Origin: Catellatospora bangladeshensis
GTDB taxonomy: Bacteria > Actinomycetota > Actinomycetes > Mycobacteriales > Micromonosporaceae
Direction of reading: 5' to 3'
Assembly (NCBI RefSeq): GCF_016862575.1
Contig: NZ_BONF01000012.1
Span: forward strand, 62,001-126,000
DNA length: 64,000 nt
In this document: positions 42,279 to 51,199 of the stretch, one piece after another
How positions within the stretch are numbered: the first letter of the stretch is position 1
Layout of the letters: each line of letters begins with the position of its first letter
The notes under the pieces: model-generated
Told to the model about the DNA's origin: nothing
Databases searched by the model: none
Seen by the model: the letters and a program-made list of their open reading frames with translations, nothing else
Position numbers and translations under genes: made by a program

Positions 42279-42996
42279 TCTCGGCGAGGGCTTCGGCCGC
42301 TGGGAACTCGGGGACGACGAGGCCCTGCTCGACGTGGTGACCAGCGCCAACGTCGCCTGCGGCTTCCATGCCGGGGACGCGGCCACCATGCGCCGCACCT
42401 GCGCGCTGGCCGCGAGCCAGGGTGTCGCGGTGGGTGCGCAGGTGGGCTACCGCGATCTCGCCGGGTTCGGCCGCCGCTTCATCGAGTACGAGCTGCCCCA
42501 GCTCCGCGACGAGATCATCTATCAGGTCGGGGCGCTGCAGGCGCTGGCCGCGGCCGAGGGCACCCGCGTGCGGTACCTCAAACCGCACGGCGCGCTCTAC
42601 CACGCCGTCGCGCACGTCGACGCGATCGTCGACGCGGCCCGCGCCACCGGGCTGCCCGTGCTCTGCGCGCCGGGCTCGCCGCTGGCCACCGCCGCCGGGG
42701 ACGCGGTCGTGCCGGTCTACGCCGAGGGCTTCGCCGACCGGGCGTACCGGGCCGACGGCACGCTGCTGCCGCGCGGCAAGCCGGGCGCCGTCATCACCGA
42801 CCAGGAGGAGGTGGTGGCCCGCGCCCTGCTGATGGCGGTCGACCAGCGCGTCATCGCCCTCGACGGCACCGTGCTCCCGCACGCCGTCGACTCCATCTGC
42901 CTGCACGGCGACACGCCCGGCGCGGTCACGCTGGCCCGCGCCGTACGCGAGGCCCTCGCCCAGGCCGACGTTCCCCTGCGCCCCTTCCTGCCCTGA
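42262..42996 (+). CDS. pxpA: 5-oxoprolinase subunit PxpA (LamB/YcsF family)
   Basis: This 244-residue TIM-barrel-like subunit begins MDLNADLGEGFGRWELGDD and includes ANVACGFHAGDAATM, RVRYLKPHGALYHAV and SICLHGDTPGAV, all signatures of the LamB/YcsF family. It overlaps the end of pxpC by 17 bases. With PxpB and PxpC it completes the oxoprolinase complex and lets the cell use or detoxify pyroglutamate. A weak GACCCG/CGGGTC hairpin follows. The identification is firm. Confidence 0.95.
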   Translation: MDLNADLGEGFGRWELGDDEALLDVVTSANVACGFHAGDAATMRRTCALAASQGVAVGAQVGYRDLAGFGRRFIEYELPQLRDEIIYQVGALQALAAAEGTRVRYLKPHGALYHAVAHVDAIVDAARATGLPVLCAPGSPLATAAGDAVVPVYAEGFADRAYRADGTLLPRGKPGAVITDQEEVVARALLMAVDQRVIALDGTVLPHAVDSICLHGDTPGAVTLARAVREALAQADVPLRPFLP

Positions 42997-43015
42997 CCCG
43001 TCCGGGTCGGGGCGG

Positions 43016-44836
43016 TCAGGTGTCGAGGCCGCGGAGGATGAGCGGGAGGCGGTCCGTGCCGTCGGGGGTGACCTCGATCGGGACGCCCCAGTCCTGGCGG
43101 GTGAGGTGGCAGGCGGCGTGCTCGGCGTCGGCGTCGCAGGTCGCGGCCTGGGCCACCACCTGGAGCACCCCGCGCGGCACGGCGGGGTTGAGCACCAGCT
43201 TGCGCGACAGGTCGGTGGTCACCCCGGCGCCTTCGAGCAGCAGCTCGGCGGGTGAGGCGGACACCTCCAGCCGGGTCGGGTCGCCGAAGCTGCGGTCCAG
43301 CTTCTGGCCGGGCGCCGGCGTGAAGATCACGTCCAGGTCGACCGTGCCCGGGGCGAGCCGCGACGGCGGGCGCTCGACCTTGTGCCTGCCCCCGTCGACC
43401 TGCCCGGCCGTCGCCGCCGGGGCGAGCCGGACCAGCCGGTGCGCCGCCGACTCGACCACGACCGCATTGCCGTCCGCGTCCAGCACCACGTCGCTGGGCT
43501 CGGCGAAGCCGCTGTCGACCGTGGACACCACGCCGTCCTGCCAGCGCCGGACCGCGCCGTTGTACGTGTCCGCGATCAGCACCGAGCCGTCCGGCAGCGC
43601 GCACACCCCGAGCGGGTGCTGCAGCAGCGCCTGGTCCGCCGGTCCGTCGACATGCCCGAAGTCGAACAGGCCCTGACCGACCGCGGTGTGCAGCTCGCCG
43701 TCCTCGATCCAGCGCAGCGCGCTGGTCTCCGAGTCGGCCAGCCACAGCCGCCGCCCGTCGGGCGAGGCGGACAGGCCGGACGGCTGCGCCAGCCACGCCT
43801 GGTCCAGCGCGCCGTCGCGCAGCGCCTCGACGGTGGTGCCCGCGTACAGGCCGACCGTGCGCTTGACCGGGTCGAACCACCAGAGGGTGTGCGTGCCCGC
43901 CATCGCGACGACGACCCTGCCGTCGAACCAGGCCACGTCCCACGGCGAGGACAGGTCCATGGCCCGCGCGTCGTGCGCGTGCGCGTCCAGGCTCGACCGC
44001 CACTGCCGGCCCGTCCCGGCGAGCGTGGTCACGGTCAGGTCGGCCAGCTTCACGCCGCGCAGCAGGTGGTTCACCGTGTCGGCGACGACCACGTCGTACC
44101 CGACGCGGGCGGCGACCTCCGGGGGCAGCGCGCACAGGCCCTGGGGTTCGGAGAAGCTCGCCTGCCCGGCGGGGCCGTCGGCGCGCCCGCGCGCGCCGGA
44201 GCCGATGCGGGTGACGACCGTGCCCAGGTCCGCGTCGAGCAGGGCCAGGCTGTGCCGGGCCGAGTCGGACACCAGCATGGTGCCGTCGGGCAGCGGCAGC
44301 GCCTTGCCCGGGAAGCGCAGCAGGGTGTCGCTCGGCGGCGGCGGCACGAACGGCCCGCTCCCGCGGCGCAGCGTGCCCTTCGCCTCGTGCTCGGCGATCA
44401 GCTGGTCGAGCAGCCGGCGCAGGCCCTCGGCGTGGCCCTCGCCCGCCATGGACGCCACCACGTAACCCTCGGGGTCCACGACCGACAGGGTCGGCCATGC
44501 CTTGGCCGCGTACTGCTGCCACATGAGCATCTCGGGGTCGTCCAGCACCGGGTGCGCCACGCCGTAGCGCTCCACCGCGGCGGCGAGCGCGTCGGCGTCG
44601 CGCTCGTGTTCGAACTTGGGCGAGTGCACCCCGATGACGACCAGGACGTCGCCGTACTTCTCCTCCAGCGGCCGCAGCTCGTCGAGCACGTGCAGGCAGT
44701 TGATGCAGCAGAAGGTCCAAAAGTCGAGAATTACGACGCGTCCGCGCAGGTCCGCCAGCGAGAGGTTGCGCCCGCCGGTGTTGAGCCAGCCGCGGCCGCG
44801 GAGTTCAGGAGCGCGGACACGCGCGGTCGTCGCCAT
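43016..44836 (-). CDS. Thioredoxin-like and NHL-repeat protein (NHLRC2-like)
   Basis: This 606-residue protein has an N-terminal thioredoxin-like domain (residues about 1-150) with VVILDFWTFCCINCLHVLDELRP, in which CINC is the redox pair, and a C-terminal six-bladed NHL propeller (repeats such as PDGTMLVSDSARHSLALLD, PDGRRLWLADSETSALRWI and PDGSVLIADTYNGAVRRW). The architecture is that of NHLRC2-type proteins. There is no signal peptide, so it is cytoplasmic. Its exact partners are unknown; a redox or scaffold role fits. ATG at 44836 is preceded by a weak ribosome site. It is divergent from the VOC gene. Confidence 0.88.
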   Translation of the reverse strand: MATTARVRAPELRGRGWLNTGGRNLSLADLRGRVVILDFWTFCCINCLHVLDELRPLEEKYGDVLVVIGVHSPKFEHERDADALAAAVERYGVAHPVLDDPEMLMWQQYAAKAWPTLSVVDPEGYVVASMAGEGHAEGLRRLLDQLIAEHEAKGTLRRGSGPFVPPPPSDTLLRFPGKALPLPDGTMLVSDSARHSLALLDADLGTVVTRIGSGARGRADGPAGQASFSEPQGLCALPPEVAARVGYDVVVADTVNHLLRGVKLADLTVTTLAGTGRQWRSSLDAHAHDARAMDLSSPWDVAWFDGRVVVAMAGTHTLWWFDPVKRTVGLYAGTTVEALRDGALDQAWLAQPSGLSASPDGRRLWLADSETSALRWIEDGELHTAVGQGLFDFGHVDGPADQALLQHPLGVCALPDGSVLIADTYNGAVRRWQDGVVSTVDSGFAEPSDVVLDADGNAVVVESAAHRLVRLAPAATAGQVDGGRHKVERPPSRLAPGTVDLDVIFTPAPGQKLDRSFGDPTRLEVSASPAELLLEGAGVTTDLSRKLVLNPAVPRGVLQVVAQAATCDADAEHAACHLTRQDWGVPIEVTPDGTDRLPLILRGLDT

Positions 44837-44944
44837 GGGGCAAGCCTATCGAGGTGATCAGCGCGGTCGAGCGCGGCGGCTGTGATCTCCGAGACGGGCG
44901 CCGTCGCCCGGCATGATCGGCGCAGGCCGGGGGATACTCCGGGC

Positions 44945-45280
44945 ATGGTGCGTATCGGTGCGATCGTATGGCAGGTGTCCGACCTCGGCAGGGCACGCGA
45001 GTTCTGGCGCGGCGCCCTCGGCTACGAGGCCACCCCGGACAACCCCGACTTCCTGGCCGACCCGCGCGGCACCGGCCCCCGCCTGCACCTGGACACCGGA
45101 GACCGGATGCACCTGGACCTGTGGGCGGAGGACGCGGCCGAGCAGCGGGCCGAGGTCGCGCGGCTGGTGTCGCTGGGCGCCCGGGTCGTCGAGGACTGGA
45201 CCTACCCCGAGGACGCCGACTTCGTCGTGCTCGCCGACCCGGACGGCAACCTGTTCTGCGTGATCGACAAGTCCGCCTGA
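44945..45280 (+). CDS. VOC (glyoxalase/dioxygenase) family protein
   Basis: This 111-residue single-domain VOC protein has the paired beta-alpha-beta-beta-beta modules: VRIGAIVWQVSDLGRAREFWRGALGYEA and PDGNLFCVIDKSA at the end. Metal-binding His and Glu positions are not all identifiable. Members include dioxygenases and resistance proteins. ATG at 44945 is taken as the start because IGAIVWQVSDL is the typical opening. The last two codons and stop lie in a 20-bp palindrome shared with the convergent MFS gene. The function is not predictable beyond fold. Confidence 0.85.
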   Translation: MVRIGAIVWQVSDLGRAREFWRGALGYEATPDNPDFLADPRGTGPRLHLDTGDRMHLDLWAEDAAEQRAEVARLVSLGARVVEDWTYPEDADFVVLADPDGNLFCVIDKSA

Positions 45281-45290
45281 TCAGGCGGAC
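45271..45290. terminator. Palindrome covering both stop codons
   Basis: GTCCGCCTGATCAGGCGGAC is perfectly symmetric. It encodes Ser-Ala-stop for the VOC gene and, on the other strand, for the MFS gene, and could act as a bidirectional terminator. Confidence 0.75.
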
Positions 45291-46567
45291 GCCGTCGCGA
45301 GCACGGCCGGCGCGGCGGGTGCCGCGAGCCCGTCCTGCTCGTCGGTGATCAGGCCGCGCAGCGACAGCGCCACCAGCGACGCCGACAGCGTGCCGACGAT
45401 GACCAGCCCGATCCAGACCGCGCCCAGCCCGGCGCCGAGCAGCGGACCGGCGGTGATCGGCGCGATGACGGCGGACAGGCCCCACACCATGCCCGACAGC
45501 GCGTTGTACCGGCCGCGCAGCTCGTCGGTGGCGAGCGCGTTGACCAGCGCCGGGCTGATCGGCGAGAGCAGCGTCTCGCCGGTGGCGAAGACCGCCCCGA
45601 AGACGATCACGCAGGCGGCGCTGAGCAGCGCGTTCCTGCCGTCGACGAGCCCGGCGAGGCCGAGCACGAGCCAGGCCGTGGCGAAGACGGCGCCGACCAC
45701 GGCCAGCGCCCGGGTCCGGCTGCGGCCCTGCAGTTTCTTGATCACGACGAGCTGCGCCAGCACGATGACGACGGTGTTGGCGGTGAAGGCGTAGCCGACG
45801 ACCTGCGGCGTCACCCCGGCCACCGTGGTGGCGAAGCCCGCGAAACCCACTTCGAGCTGGGCGTATCCCGACGCGGTCAGCAGCACGCTGAAGATCAGCA
45901 GGCGGCGGAACGGCCGGTGCCGCACGACCTCGGCGTACCCCTTGCCGGCGGGCCCGCCGGTCTGCTGCGCCGCGTCGGCGACGAGGCGGCGGCCGACCTG
46001 CGGCATCGAGGCCAGGATGACGAACGGGCCCGCGTAGCAGAGCATGTCGAGCACGTAGATCAGCTGGAAGGTGCCCGGCCGGGCGGTGTCGACGACGGTG
46101 CCGGAGATCGCCGAGCCGACGCCGATGCCGAGATTGAGCAGGGCGAACTGCAACCCGAAGACGCGCTGCCGCTCCCCCTCGCCGGTGAGGGAGCTGAAGA
46201 TCGTGGTCTGGCCCGCCCAGATGCACGAGGCGCCCAGGCCGCCCAGGGTCAGCGCCGTCCAGGCCAGCCAGGTGTTGTCGACCAGCGCCAGCAGGCCCAT
46301 GCCCGCCGCCTCCAGCAGCAGCGCGGGCAGCACCACGCGGCGTGCGCCGTACCGGTCGATCAGGGTGCCGCCGATCGGCGAGACGACCAGGGTGAGCAGG
46401 CCGAACCAGCCGATCAGGAGGCCGACCGTGCTGCCCGGCAGGTGCCGCACCTCGGTCAGGTAGATGTAGAGGAACGGCAGCGTGAGCCCTCGGCCCAGCG
46501 AGGAGAAGGCGGTGCCGATCAGCATCCGGCGTGCTTCGGGCCGCGTGGGCAGGGCGTCGCGCAACAT
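45281..46567 (-). CDS. MFS transporter
   Basis: This 428-residue protein has twelve hydrophobic segments and the MFS loop motif between helices 2 and 3 (GGTLIDRYGARRVVLPALL). The opening LIGTAFSSLGRGLTLPFLYIYLTEV is like drug exporters. It probably exports small molecules by proton exchange; the substrate is unknown. There are 0 bases between its stop and that of the VOC gene. A 30-base palindrome (46613-46642) lies ahead of its start and ends the upstream gene. A cytoplasmic tail rich in Ala ends in ATASA. Confidence 0.92.
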   Translation of the reverse strand: MLRDALPTRPEARRMLIGTAFSSLGRGLTLPFLYIYLTEVRHLPGSTVGLLIGWFGLLTLVVSPIGGTLIDRYGARRVVLPALLLEAAGMGLLALVDNTWLAWTALTLGGLGASCIWAGQTTIFSSLTGEGERQRVFGLQFALLNLGIGVGSAISGTVVDTARPGTFQLIYVLDMLCYAGPFVILASMPQVGRRLVADAAQQTGGPAGKGYAEVVRHRPFRRLLIFSVLLTASGYAQLEVGFAGFATTVAGVTPQVVGYAFTANTVVIVLAQLVVIKKLQGRSRTRALAVVGAVFATAWLVLGLAGLVDGRNALLSAACVIVFGAVFATGETLLSPISPALVNALATDELRGRYNALSGMVWGLSAVIAPITAGPLLGAGLGAVWIGLVIVGTLSASLVALSLRGLITDEQDGLAAPAAPAVLATASA

Positions 46568-46612
46568 GCGCCCAGTCTGGTGGCGGGGTCCGACGTCACG
46601 CGACCGAATAAG

Positions 46613-46642
46613 ACGGCCCTGTGGTCATGACCACAGGGCCGT
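46613..46642 (-). terminator. Terminator of the repeat-rich membrane protein
   Basis: ACGGCCCTGTGG and CCACAGGGCCGT pair around TCATGA; the full 30 bases are a perfect palindrome. Confidence 0.88.
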
Positions 46643-46665
46643 CCGCTGCTTACTCGTTCACCGGG

Positions 46666-49143
46666 TCACGGGGTGGGCGTGGGCTCCGCCGACGGGTCGC
46701 CGCCGGTGGTCGCGGTGGCCGGGGCCAGGCACAGCACCTTGCTGCCGACGGTGACGTGCGGCTGCTGCTTGTCGGGGCACTGCTCCAGGGTGTCGCCGAC
46801 CGACACGACCTTGAACGCGCCGCCGTCGCCGCAGTCGGCCTTGACCGCGGCGCTGCCGGACTGCTTGAGGCAGTCCCCGACGCCGAAGGACGGCTCGGCC
46901 TCGCCGCCGCCCATCAGCTTGTCCACGCCGATCAGCAGCCCGAAGGCCAGTGCCAGCAGCAGCGCGCAGCCGACCACGACCCCGATGATCAGGCGGCCGC
47001 TGCGGACCGGCTTGATCTCGGTCGCCCCGGTCTCCTCGGGCTTGAACTTGTCGAACCGGTTCTGGTCGGCACCGCCGGGCGGCGGCGAGTCGACCGGCGG
47101 ACGCTGGCCGGGCACCAGGCCGGGTCCGGCAGGCGGCGGGCCCACCGGACGGCCGGGCGCCATGGCAGGCGGTGGCATGTGCGGCGGCGCCGCCTGGGTC
47201 GGCGGCGGCATGTGCGGCGCGGCAGGCGGGGGCATGTGCGGGGCCGCGGGCGGCGGCATGTGCGGCGCGGCCGGGGGTGCCGTTGCGGCCTGCGGTGCGG
47301 CCGCGGGCTGCAGCAGGTCGCCGAACGCGTGCCCGCGCGTCTGCCGCTGGGCGGGCGCGGCGGGCTGCTCCGGGGCAGCGACGGGCTCGTCCGCGGGGCG
47401 GGGCGCGCCGTACACCGTGGACGAGCGGGCGATCGGCGGGGCCGGCTGCGGCTCGGCGGCCGCGGCGGGCTGCGGGCTGGGCACGGTGACCCGGGCGCTC
47501 GCGCGCGCCGCACCGGCCGCGGGGACCTGCGCCGCGGCCTGGACCGGGGCGGTCGCCGGAGCGGCGGCCGGCACGGGAGCGGGCGGGGGCGGCGACACCG
47601 GAGCGTCCGCCGGGGCGCTCACCGCGGCCGAGCCGTAGACGCGCGGCTGCGGCTTCGGCATGGCGGCCGGGGCGTCCTCGCCGGGCGTCAGCCGGCTGGC
47701 GGCCGGGACCGAGGCGGTGGCGACACCGACCGACGCGCGGGCGACGGACGGTGGCGGGGTCACCGGGATCGCGGGCGGCGTGCTCACCGGCGCGGCCGGG
47801 TCGGTGACGGGCGGCGTGCTGACCGGGGCCGACGCGACCGGCGGCGTGCTGACCGGCACCGACGCCGCGGCGGCGAACGGCGCCGGGGCGGCCGGCTCGG
47901 GCTCGAACGGCATCGACTCGAACGACGCCGGCTCCCGCTTGGGCAGCGGCTCGTAGGCAGGCGCGGCCGGCTCGAAGGACGGCGCTGCCTGGTAGACGGC
48001 GGGCTCGTAGGACGGGGCCGGCTCGTAGGACGGCGCGGCCTCGCGAACGGGCTCGTACGAAGCTGCGGGCTCGTAGGACGGCGCGGGCTCGCGAACGGGC
48101 TCGTACGAAGCTGCGGGCTCGTAGGACGGCGCGGGCTCGTATGAGGGCGCGGGCTCGTAGGACGGCGCGGGCTCGTGCGAGGACGCGGGCTCGTAAGGCG
48201 GAGCGGAGTCATACGACGACGCGGGCTCATACGACGGCGCGGGCTCATACGACGGAGCCGGCTCGTAAGACGGGGCGGAGTCGTACGACGGCGCCGGCTC
48301 GTATGCCGCCGGGTCGTAGGGCGACGCGGGCTCACGGGTCGGCAGGGGCTCGTACGACGGCGCGGCTTCGCGCGTCGGCAGCGGCTCGTAGGCCGCCGGC
48401 TCCGGCTCGGGGTCCATCAGCGCGGCCACTGCGGGCGGCGGGGTCCACGGGCCGGTCGGGGCGCTCGGCTTGGGGCTGTCGCCGGCGGCGAAGGCGGCCC
48501 AGGAGGCCGAACCGCCGGTGTTCTCGGGCGCGGCGGCCGGGGCCGGCGGCTCCTCGGCCTTGGCGAAACCGGACTCCAGGTCCGAGTAGTCGGGCCAGGC
48601 CGGGGCGGCTTCCGTCTTGGGCGCGTCCCACGACTGCTCCTGCTGCCAGGAGTCCGCGGCGGGCGTGGTCTGCGGCGCGGACCACTGGTCTGCGGCGGGG
48701 GTCCACTCCGGCTGCGCGGGCGGCGTCGCCCAGGACGGGTCGGCGGCGGGCGTCGACCAGTCCTGCTGCGCGGCCCAGTCCGGCTCGACGGGGGGCGCGG
48801 CCGGGGCGGCGGGCGGCACGAACGGCTCGTGCGCGGCGAAGGACGACGACATCTCGTGGCGTACGCCGGGGATCGGCACCACCGCGGGCGCCGGGACGTA
48901 CGGCGCGTCGTCGCCCGACGGGGCGGCGGGGGCGGGTTCGGCCGGGAAGCCGCCGAAGGTGCTGGCGGAGGGCTGGCCGTCCACGGAGTCCGGCGGGAAG
49001 TCCGCCTCCGGGGCGCTGCCGTACGGGGTGAAGACCGGAAACTCCTCGGGCGCCGGGGGCGCCTCGAACAGGCCGAAGCCACCCTTGCGGTCGGCTGCGT
49101 CAGCCGGCGGCCAGCCGGGCTGCTGCGGTGCCTCGGACGTCAT
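46666..49143 (-). CDS. Repeat-rich membrane protein with LppU-like outer domain
   Basis: This 825-residue protein has a very long Pro/Ala/Ser/Glu-rich N-terminal part with about 20 hexapeptide repeats of the YEPAPS type near residues 245-400. One membrane helix lies near residues 715-740 (LIIGVVVGCALLLALAFGLL). A compact outer domain with Cys in VGDCLKQS, VKADCGDG, LEQCPDK and VLCLAP follows, of the LppU/SCO3897 kind. The repeats are probably disordered and cytoplasmic and could bind partners or membrane. Function is unknown. The matching frame on the other strand is a shadow of low-complexity sequence. ATG at 49143 is used; the repeat number may vary between strains. Confidence 0.83.
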   Translation of the reverse strand: MTSEAPQQPGWPPADAADRKGGFGLFEAPPAPEEFPVFTPYGSAPEADFPPDSVDGQPSASTFGGFPAEPAPAAPSGDDAPYVPAPAVVPIPGVRHEMSSSFAAHEPFVPPAAPAAPPVEPDWAAQQDWSTPAADPSWATPPAQPEWTPAADQWSAPQTTPAADSWQQEQSWDAPKTEAAPAWPDYSDLESGFAKAEEPPAPAAAPENTGGSASWAAFAAGDSPKPSAPTGPWTPPPAVAALMDPEPEPAAYEPLPTREAAPSYEPLPTREPASPYDPAAYEPAPSYDSAPSYEPAPSYEPAPSYEPASSYDSAPPYEPASSHEPAPSYEPAPSYEPAPSYEPAASYEPVREPAPSYEPAASYEPVREAAPSYEPAPSYEPAVYQAAPSFEPAAPAYEPLPKREPASFESMPFEPEPAAPAPFAAAASVPVSTPPVASAPVSTPPVTDPAAPVSTPPAIPVTPPPSVARASVGVATASVPAASRLTPGEDAPAAMPKPQPRVYGSAAVSAPADAPVSPPPPAPVPAAAPATAPVQAAAQVPAAGAARASARVTVPSPQPAAAAEPQPAPPIARSSTVYGAPRPADEPVAAPEQPAAPAQRQTRGHAFGDLLQPAAAPQAATAPPAAPHMPPPAAPHMPPPAAPHMPPPTQAAPPHMPPPAMAPGRPVGPPPAGPGLVPGQRPPVDSPPPGGADQNRFDKFKPEETGATEIKPVRSGRLIIGVVVGCALLLALAFGLLIGVDKLMGGGEAEPSFGVGDCLKQSGSAAVKADCGDGGAFKVVSVGDTLEQCPDKQQPHVTVGSKVLCLAPATATTGGDPSAEPTPTP
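47930..48405 (-). repeat. Coding tandem repeats (YEPAPS-type hexapeptide)
   Basis: An 18-bp unit (containing GGCTCGTAGGACGGCGC on the plus strand) repeats many times with small changes. It encodes PSYEPA blocks and is within the membrane protein gene. Confidence 0.8.
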
Positions 49144-49294
49144 ACGCGCACGCCTCCTTCTCTATCGCCATCCCAGGCGACGCCGAGCGGAAGGTGCGCA
49201 GGGGTCAGAAGCCGAGGGGTGGCGGCCGTGCCCACCGTACCGGTCCCGGCGCGCGACCGGTACCCGGGAGTGGCCCGCTGACGGCCGCTCAGCA

Positions 49295-49336
49295 TTGTGG
49301 CCCCCGCCCGGCCGTACGGCTGGACAGGGGCCACAA
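49295..49336 (-). terminator. Hairpin after the 47-codon gene
   Basis: TTGTGGCCCC (49295-49304) and GGGGCCACAA (49327-49336) form a 10-bp stem, downstream of the small minus-strand gene. Confidence 0.6.
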
Positions 49337-49361
49337 CGCTTTTGGAGGAGGAGAAAACGTC

Positions 49362-49505
49362 TCAGTGCAACCGGACGAACACGGCTGCCATCGGGTCGCC
49401 CAGCTCAGCGGCGCGGCGGCGCTGCGCGCGCTCGGCGTGGGGGCGCTCCAGGTGGATCTGCTCGGCGCTGCGGCTCCGCGTCCGCATCTTCTTCATGATG
49501 CTCAT
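49362..49505 (-). CDS. Small basic protein, 47 residues
   Basis: This short minus-strand gene starts MSIMKKMRTRSRSAEQIHLE and ends AAVFVRLH. It is rich in Arg and has a helical, charged middle (RPHAERAQRRRAAELGD). It lacks a ribosome site, but AATACT stands 4 bases before ATG, so it may be leaderless. A hairpin terminator follows the stop. The codons favour G or C at position 3. I do not recognise it, and the call is less certain than for larger genes. It lies between the ABC exporter and the repeat-rich membrane protein. Confidence 0.45.
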   Translation of the reverse strand: MSIMKKMRTRSRSAEQIHLERPHAERAQRRRAAELGDPMAAVFVRLH

Positions 49506-49591
49506 GCCGAGTATTAGATCGTACGAGCCCCCATCTTCGCCAACGATTATTAGGTGAGCTGAGACACCAGCCTAAGATTCGTAGGTGAGGC

Positions 49592-51199
49592 TCAGTTTCG
49601 GGGCGTGATCGCGGCGAGCAGCTCGGGCTGCCGGTGATCGAGCACGTCACCGGCCGTGACGACGCCGAGCCACACCGCGGCCACCGCGTACGCCAGGCCC
49701 GCCGGCAGCGCGAGCGCCGCGCCGACCGCCCCGCCGAACAGCACCAGCAGCAGCACCGGCAGCGCCAGCACCATCCCGGCCAGCCACGCGGCCATGGCGA
49801 GCAGGCTCTTGACCATGCCGGAGCCGGTGTTGACGGCGAACGGGTTCTGGTTCTCCGGCAGCGCGTAGGCGGCCCACACCGAGACGTGCGTGGCGCAGGC
49901 CAGGCCGGTGCCGTACGCGGCGAACAGGGTGCCCGCCATGACCGGCAGCAGGGACAGGTCCTCGCGGAGCACGGCGTTGAGCACGGCCAGCGCAGCCAGG
50001 ATCGGCACGATGATCCAGGAGTACGCGACCACCCGGGCGCGCAGCTCGATCCGGCCGGGCACCCCGGTCACCACGTGCGCGGCGTACGCCGTGCCGTCGT
50101 AGCCGAACTGGTTCGCGATGCCGAGCCCGGCCAGCGCTCCGACGATCACCATCGAGAATCCGTGCACGTTCTGCGCGACGGCGCCCTGCCCGCCCTGCGA
50201 CCCGAGGTTCGTCACCACCGGCAGGAACACGGCGATCACCGCGAACGTGATCAGGCTGGCGCGGCGGCGCACGTCGCGGCCCCAGTACTTCAGCTCCCGC
50301 GCGACCAGCGCGCCGTACTGGGTGCGGGGCCGGCGCGCGCCGAGGAACCGGGCGACCGGCGTGCCGGAGGCGGCCCGCGTCCGCACCGCGCCCCCGCCGC
50401 CCGGGGCGGCCAGCATCGCCGACTCCAGCGAGCCCGCCCACCACCACATGAGCAGCAGTATCGTCAGCACGGTGAGCGCGAGCCGGGCCCCGGCCGCCGC
50501 CCAGCGGCCGTCCAGCGCGTCGACACCGACCACGTACGGGGCGGCCAGCGGCGTCCAGCCGAGCACGTCGGCCACCGCGACGAGCCGGCCGGTGCCGACA
50601 TGCTGCGCGCTGTTGGTGATCATCAGCTGGATCGGGCCGAGCGAGGCGGCCAGCACGGCGAGCAGCACCGCGGCCAGGTCGCGGGTGCGCCGGGCCCGCA
50701 GCGCCCGGGAGAACGCGCTGGTCACCGCGCGGCTGAGCACGACGCACAGCAGCAGGCCGAGCAGCACCCCGAGCGCGGCGACCAGCCCCGGCAGCGGGCC
50801 GCCACGCAGCGCCGCGCCGATCGCCAGGCCGGACGAGGCCAGCAGGGTCGCGGCGGCGGGCACCCCGAGCAGGGCCGCGACCAGCAGGCCGCGGACCAGG
50901 TCGCGCCGGGGGAGCGGGAGCAGGGCGAACCGGCCCGGCTCCAGCGTCTCGTCCACCCCGAACCAGACCAGCGGCAGGAACAGCCAGCCCAGCACCAGCG
51001 CCGCACCGCCGAAGGCGGGCACCAGCGCGGCCGCCGCCGGGCTGTCCGAGGCCACCGCCGCGGCGGCGGCCAGGGCGGCGAAGCCGCCGTAGACCACCGC
51101 GCCGACCAGGCCGAGCACGAACATGACGACCTTCGTGGAGCGGCCGCGGAAGCCGTTGCGCAGCACGCGCAGCTTCAGCCGGGCGAACGTCAGAGCCAC
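49592..51199 (-). CDS. ABC transporter permease
   Basis: This 535-residue membrane protein has about 12 or more hydrophobic segments (VVMFVLGLVGAVVYGGFAAL near the start and LLAMAAWLAGMVLALPVLLLVLF near the end). It follows the ATPase gene with a 10-base overlap, so the two make an exporter. No substrate is implied by the sequence; such pairs often export peptides, lipids or antibiotics. GTG at 51199 gives VALTFARLKLRVLRNGFRGR. The family is only loosely conserved, and the start is set by the overlap. Confidence 0.85.
   Translation of the reverse strand: MALTFARLKLRVLRNGFRGRSTKVVMFVLGLVGAVVYGGFAALAAAAAVASDSPAAAALVPAFGGAALVLGWLFLPLVWFGVDETLEPGRFALLPLPRRDLVRGLLVAALLGVPAAATLLASSGLAIGAALRGGPLPGLVAALGVLLGLLLCVVLSRAVTSAFSRALRARRTRDLAAVLLAVLAASLGPIQLMITNSAQHVGTGRLVAVADVLGWTPLAAPYVVGVDALDGRWAAAGARLALTVLTILLLMWWWAGSLESAMLAAPGGGGAVRTRAASGTPVARFLGARRPRTQYGALVARELKYWGRDVRRRASLITFAVIAVFLPVVTNLGSQGGQGAVAQNVHGFSMVIVGALAGLGIANQFGYDGTAYAAHVVTGVPGRIELRARVVAYSWIIVPILAALAVLNAVLREDLSLLPVMAGTLFAAYGTGLACATHVSVWAAYALPENQNPFAVNTGSGMVKSLLAMAAWLAGMVLALPVLLLVLFGGAVGAALALPAGLAYAVAAVWLGVVTAGDVLDHRQPELLAAITPRN

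Noticed and set aside
43382-44857. Long open frame opposite the thioredoxin/NHL gene
   Set aside because: It is an antisense shadow typical of GC-rich coding DNA; the opposite strand has clear domains and the frame has Arg/Gly-rich random composition.
46621-48144. 507-codon open frame opposite the repeat-rich membrane protein
   Set aside because: Low-complexity Gly/Arg sequence mirrors the Pro/Ala repeats of the real gene; no start signal or domain.
47930-48405. CRISPR-like regular repeats
   Set aside because: The units are contiguous 18-bp coding repeats without spacers and encode hexapeptides in frame.
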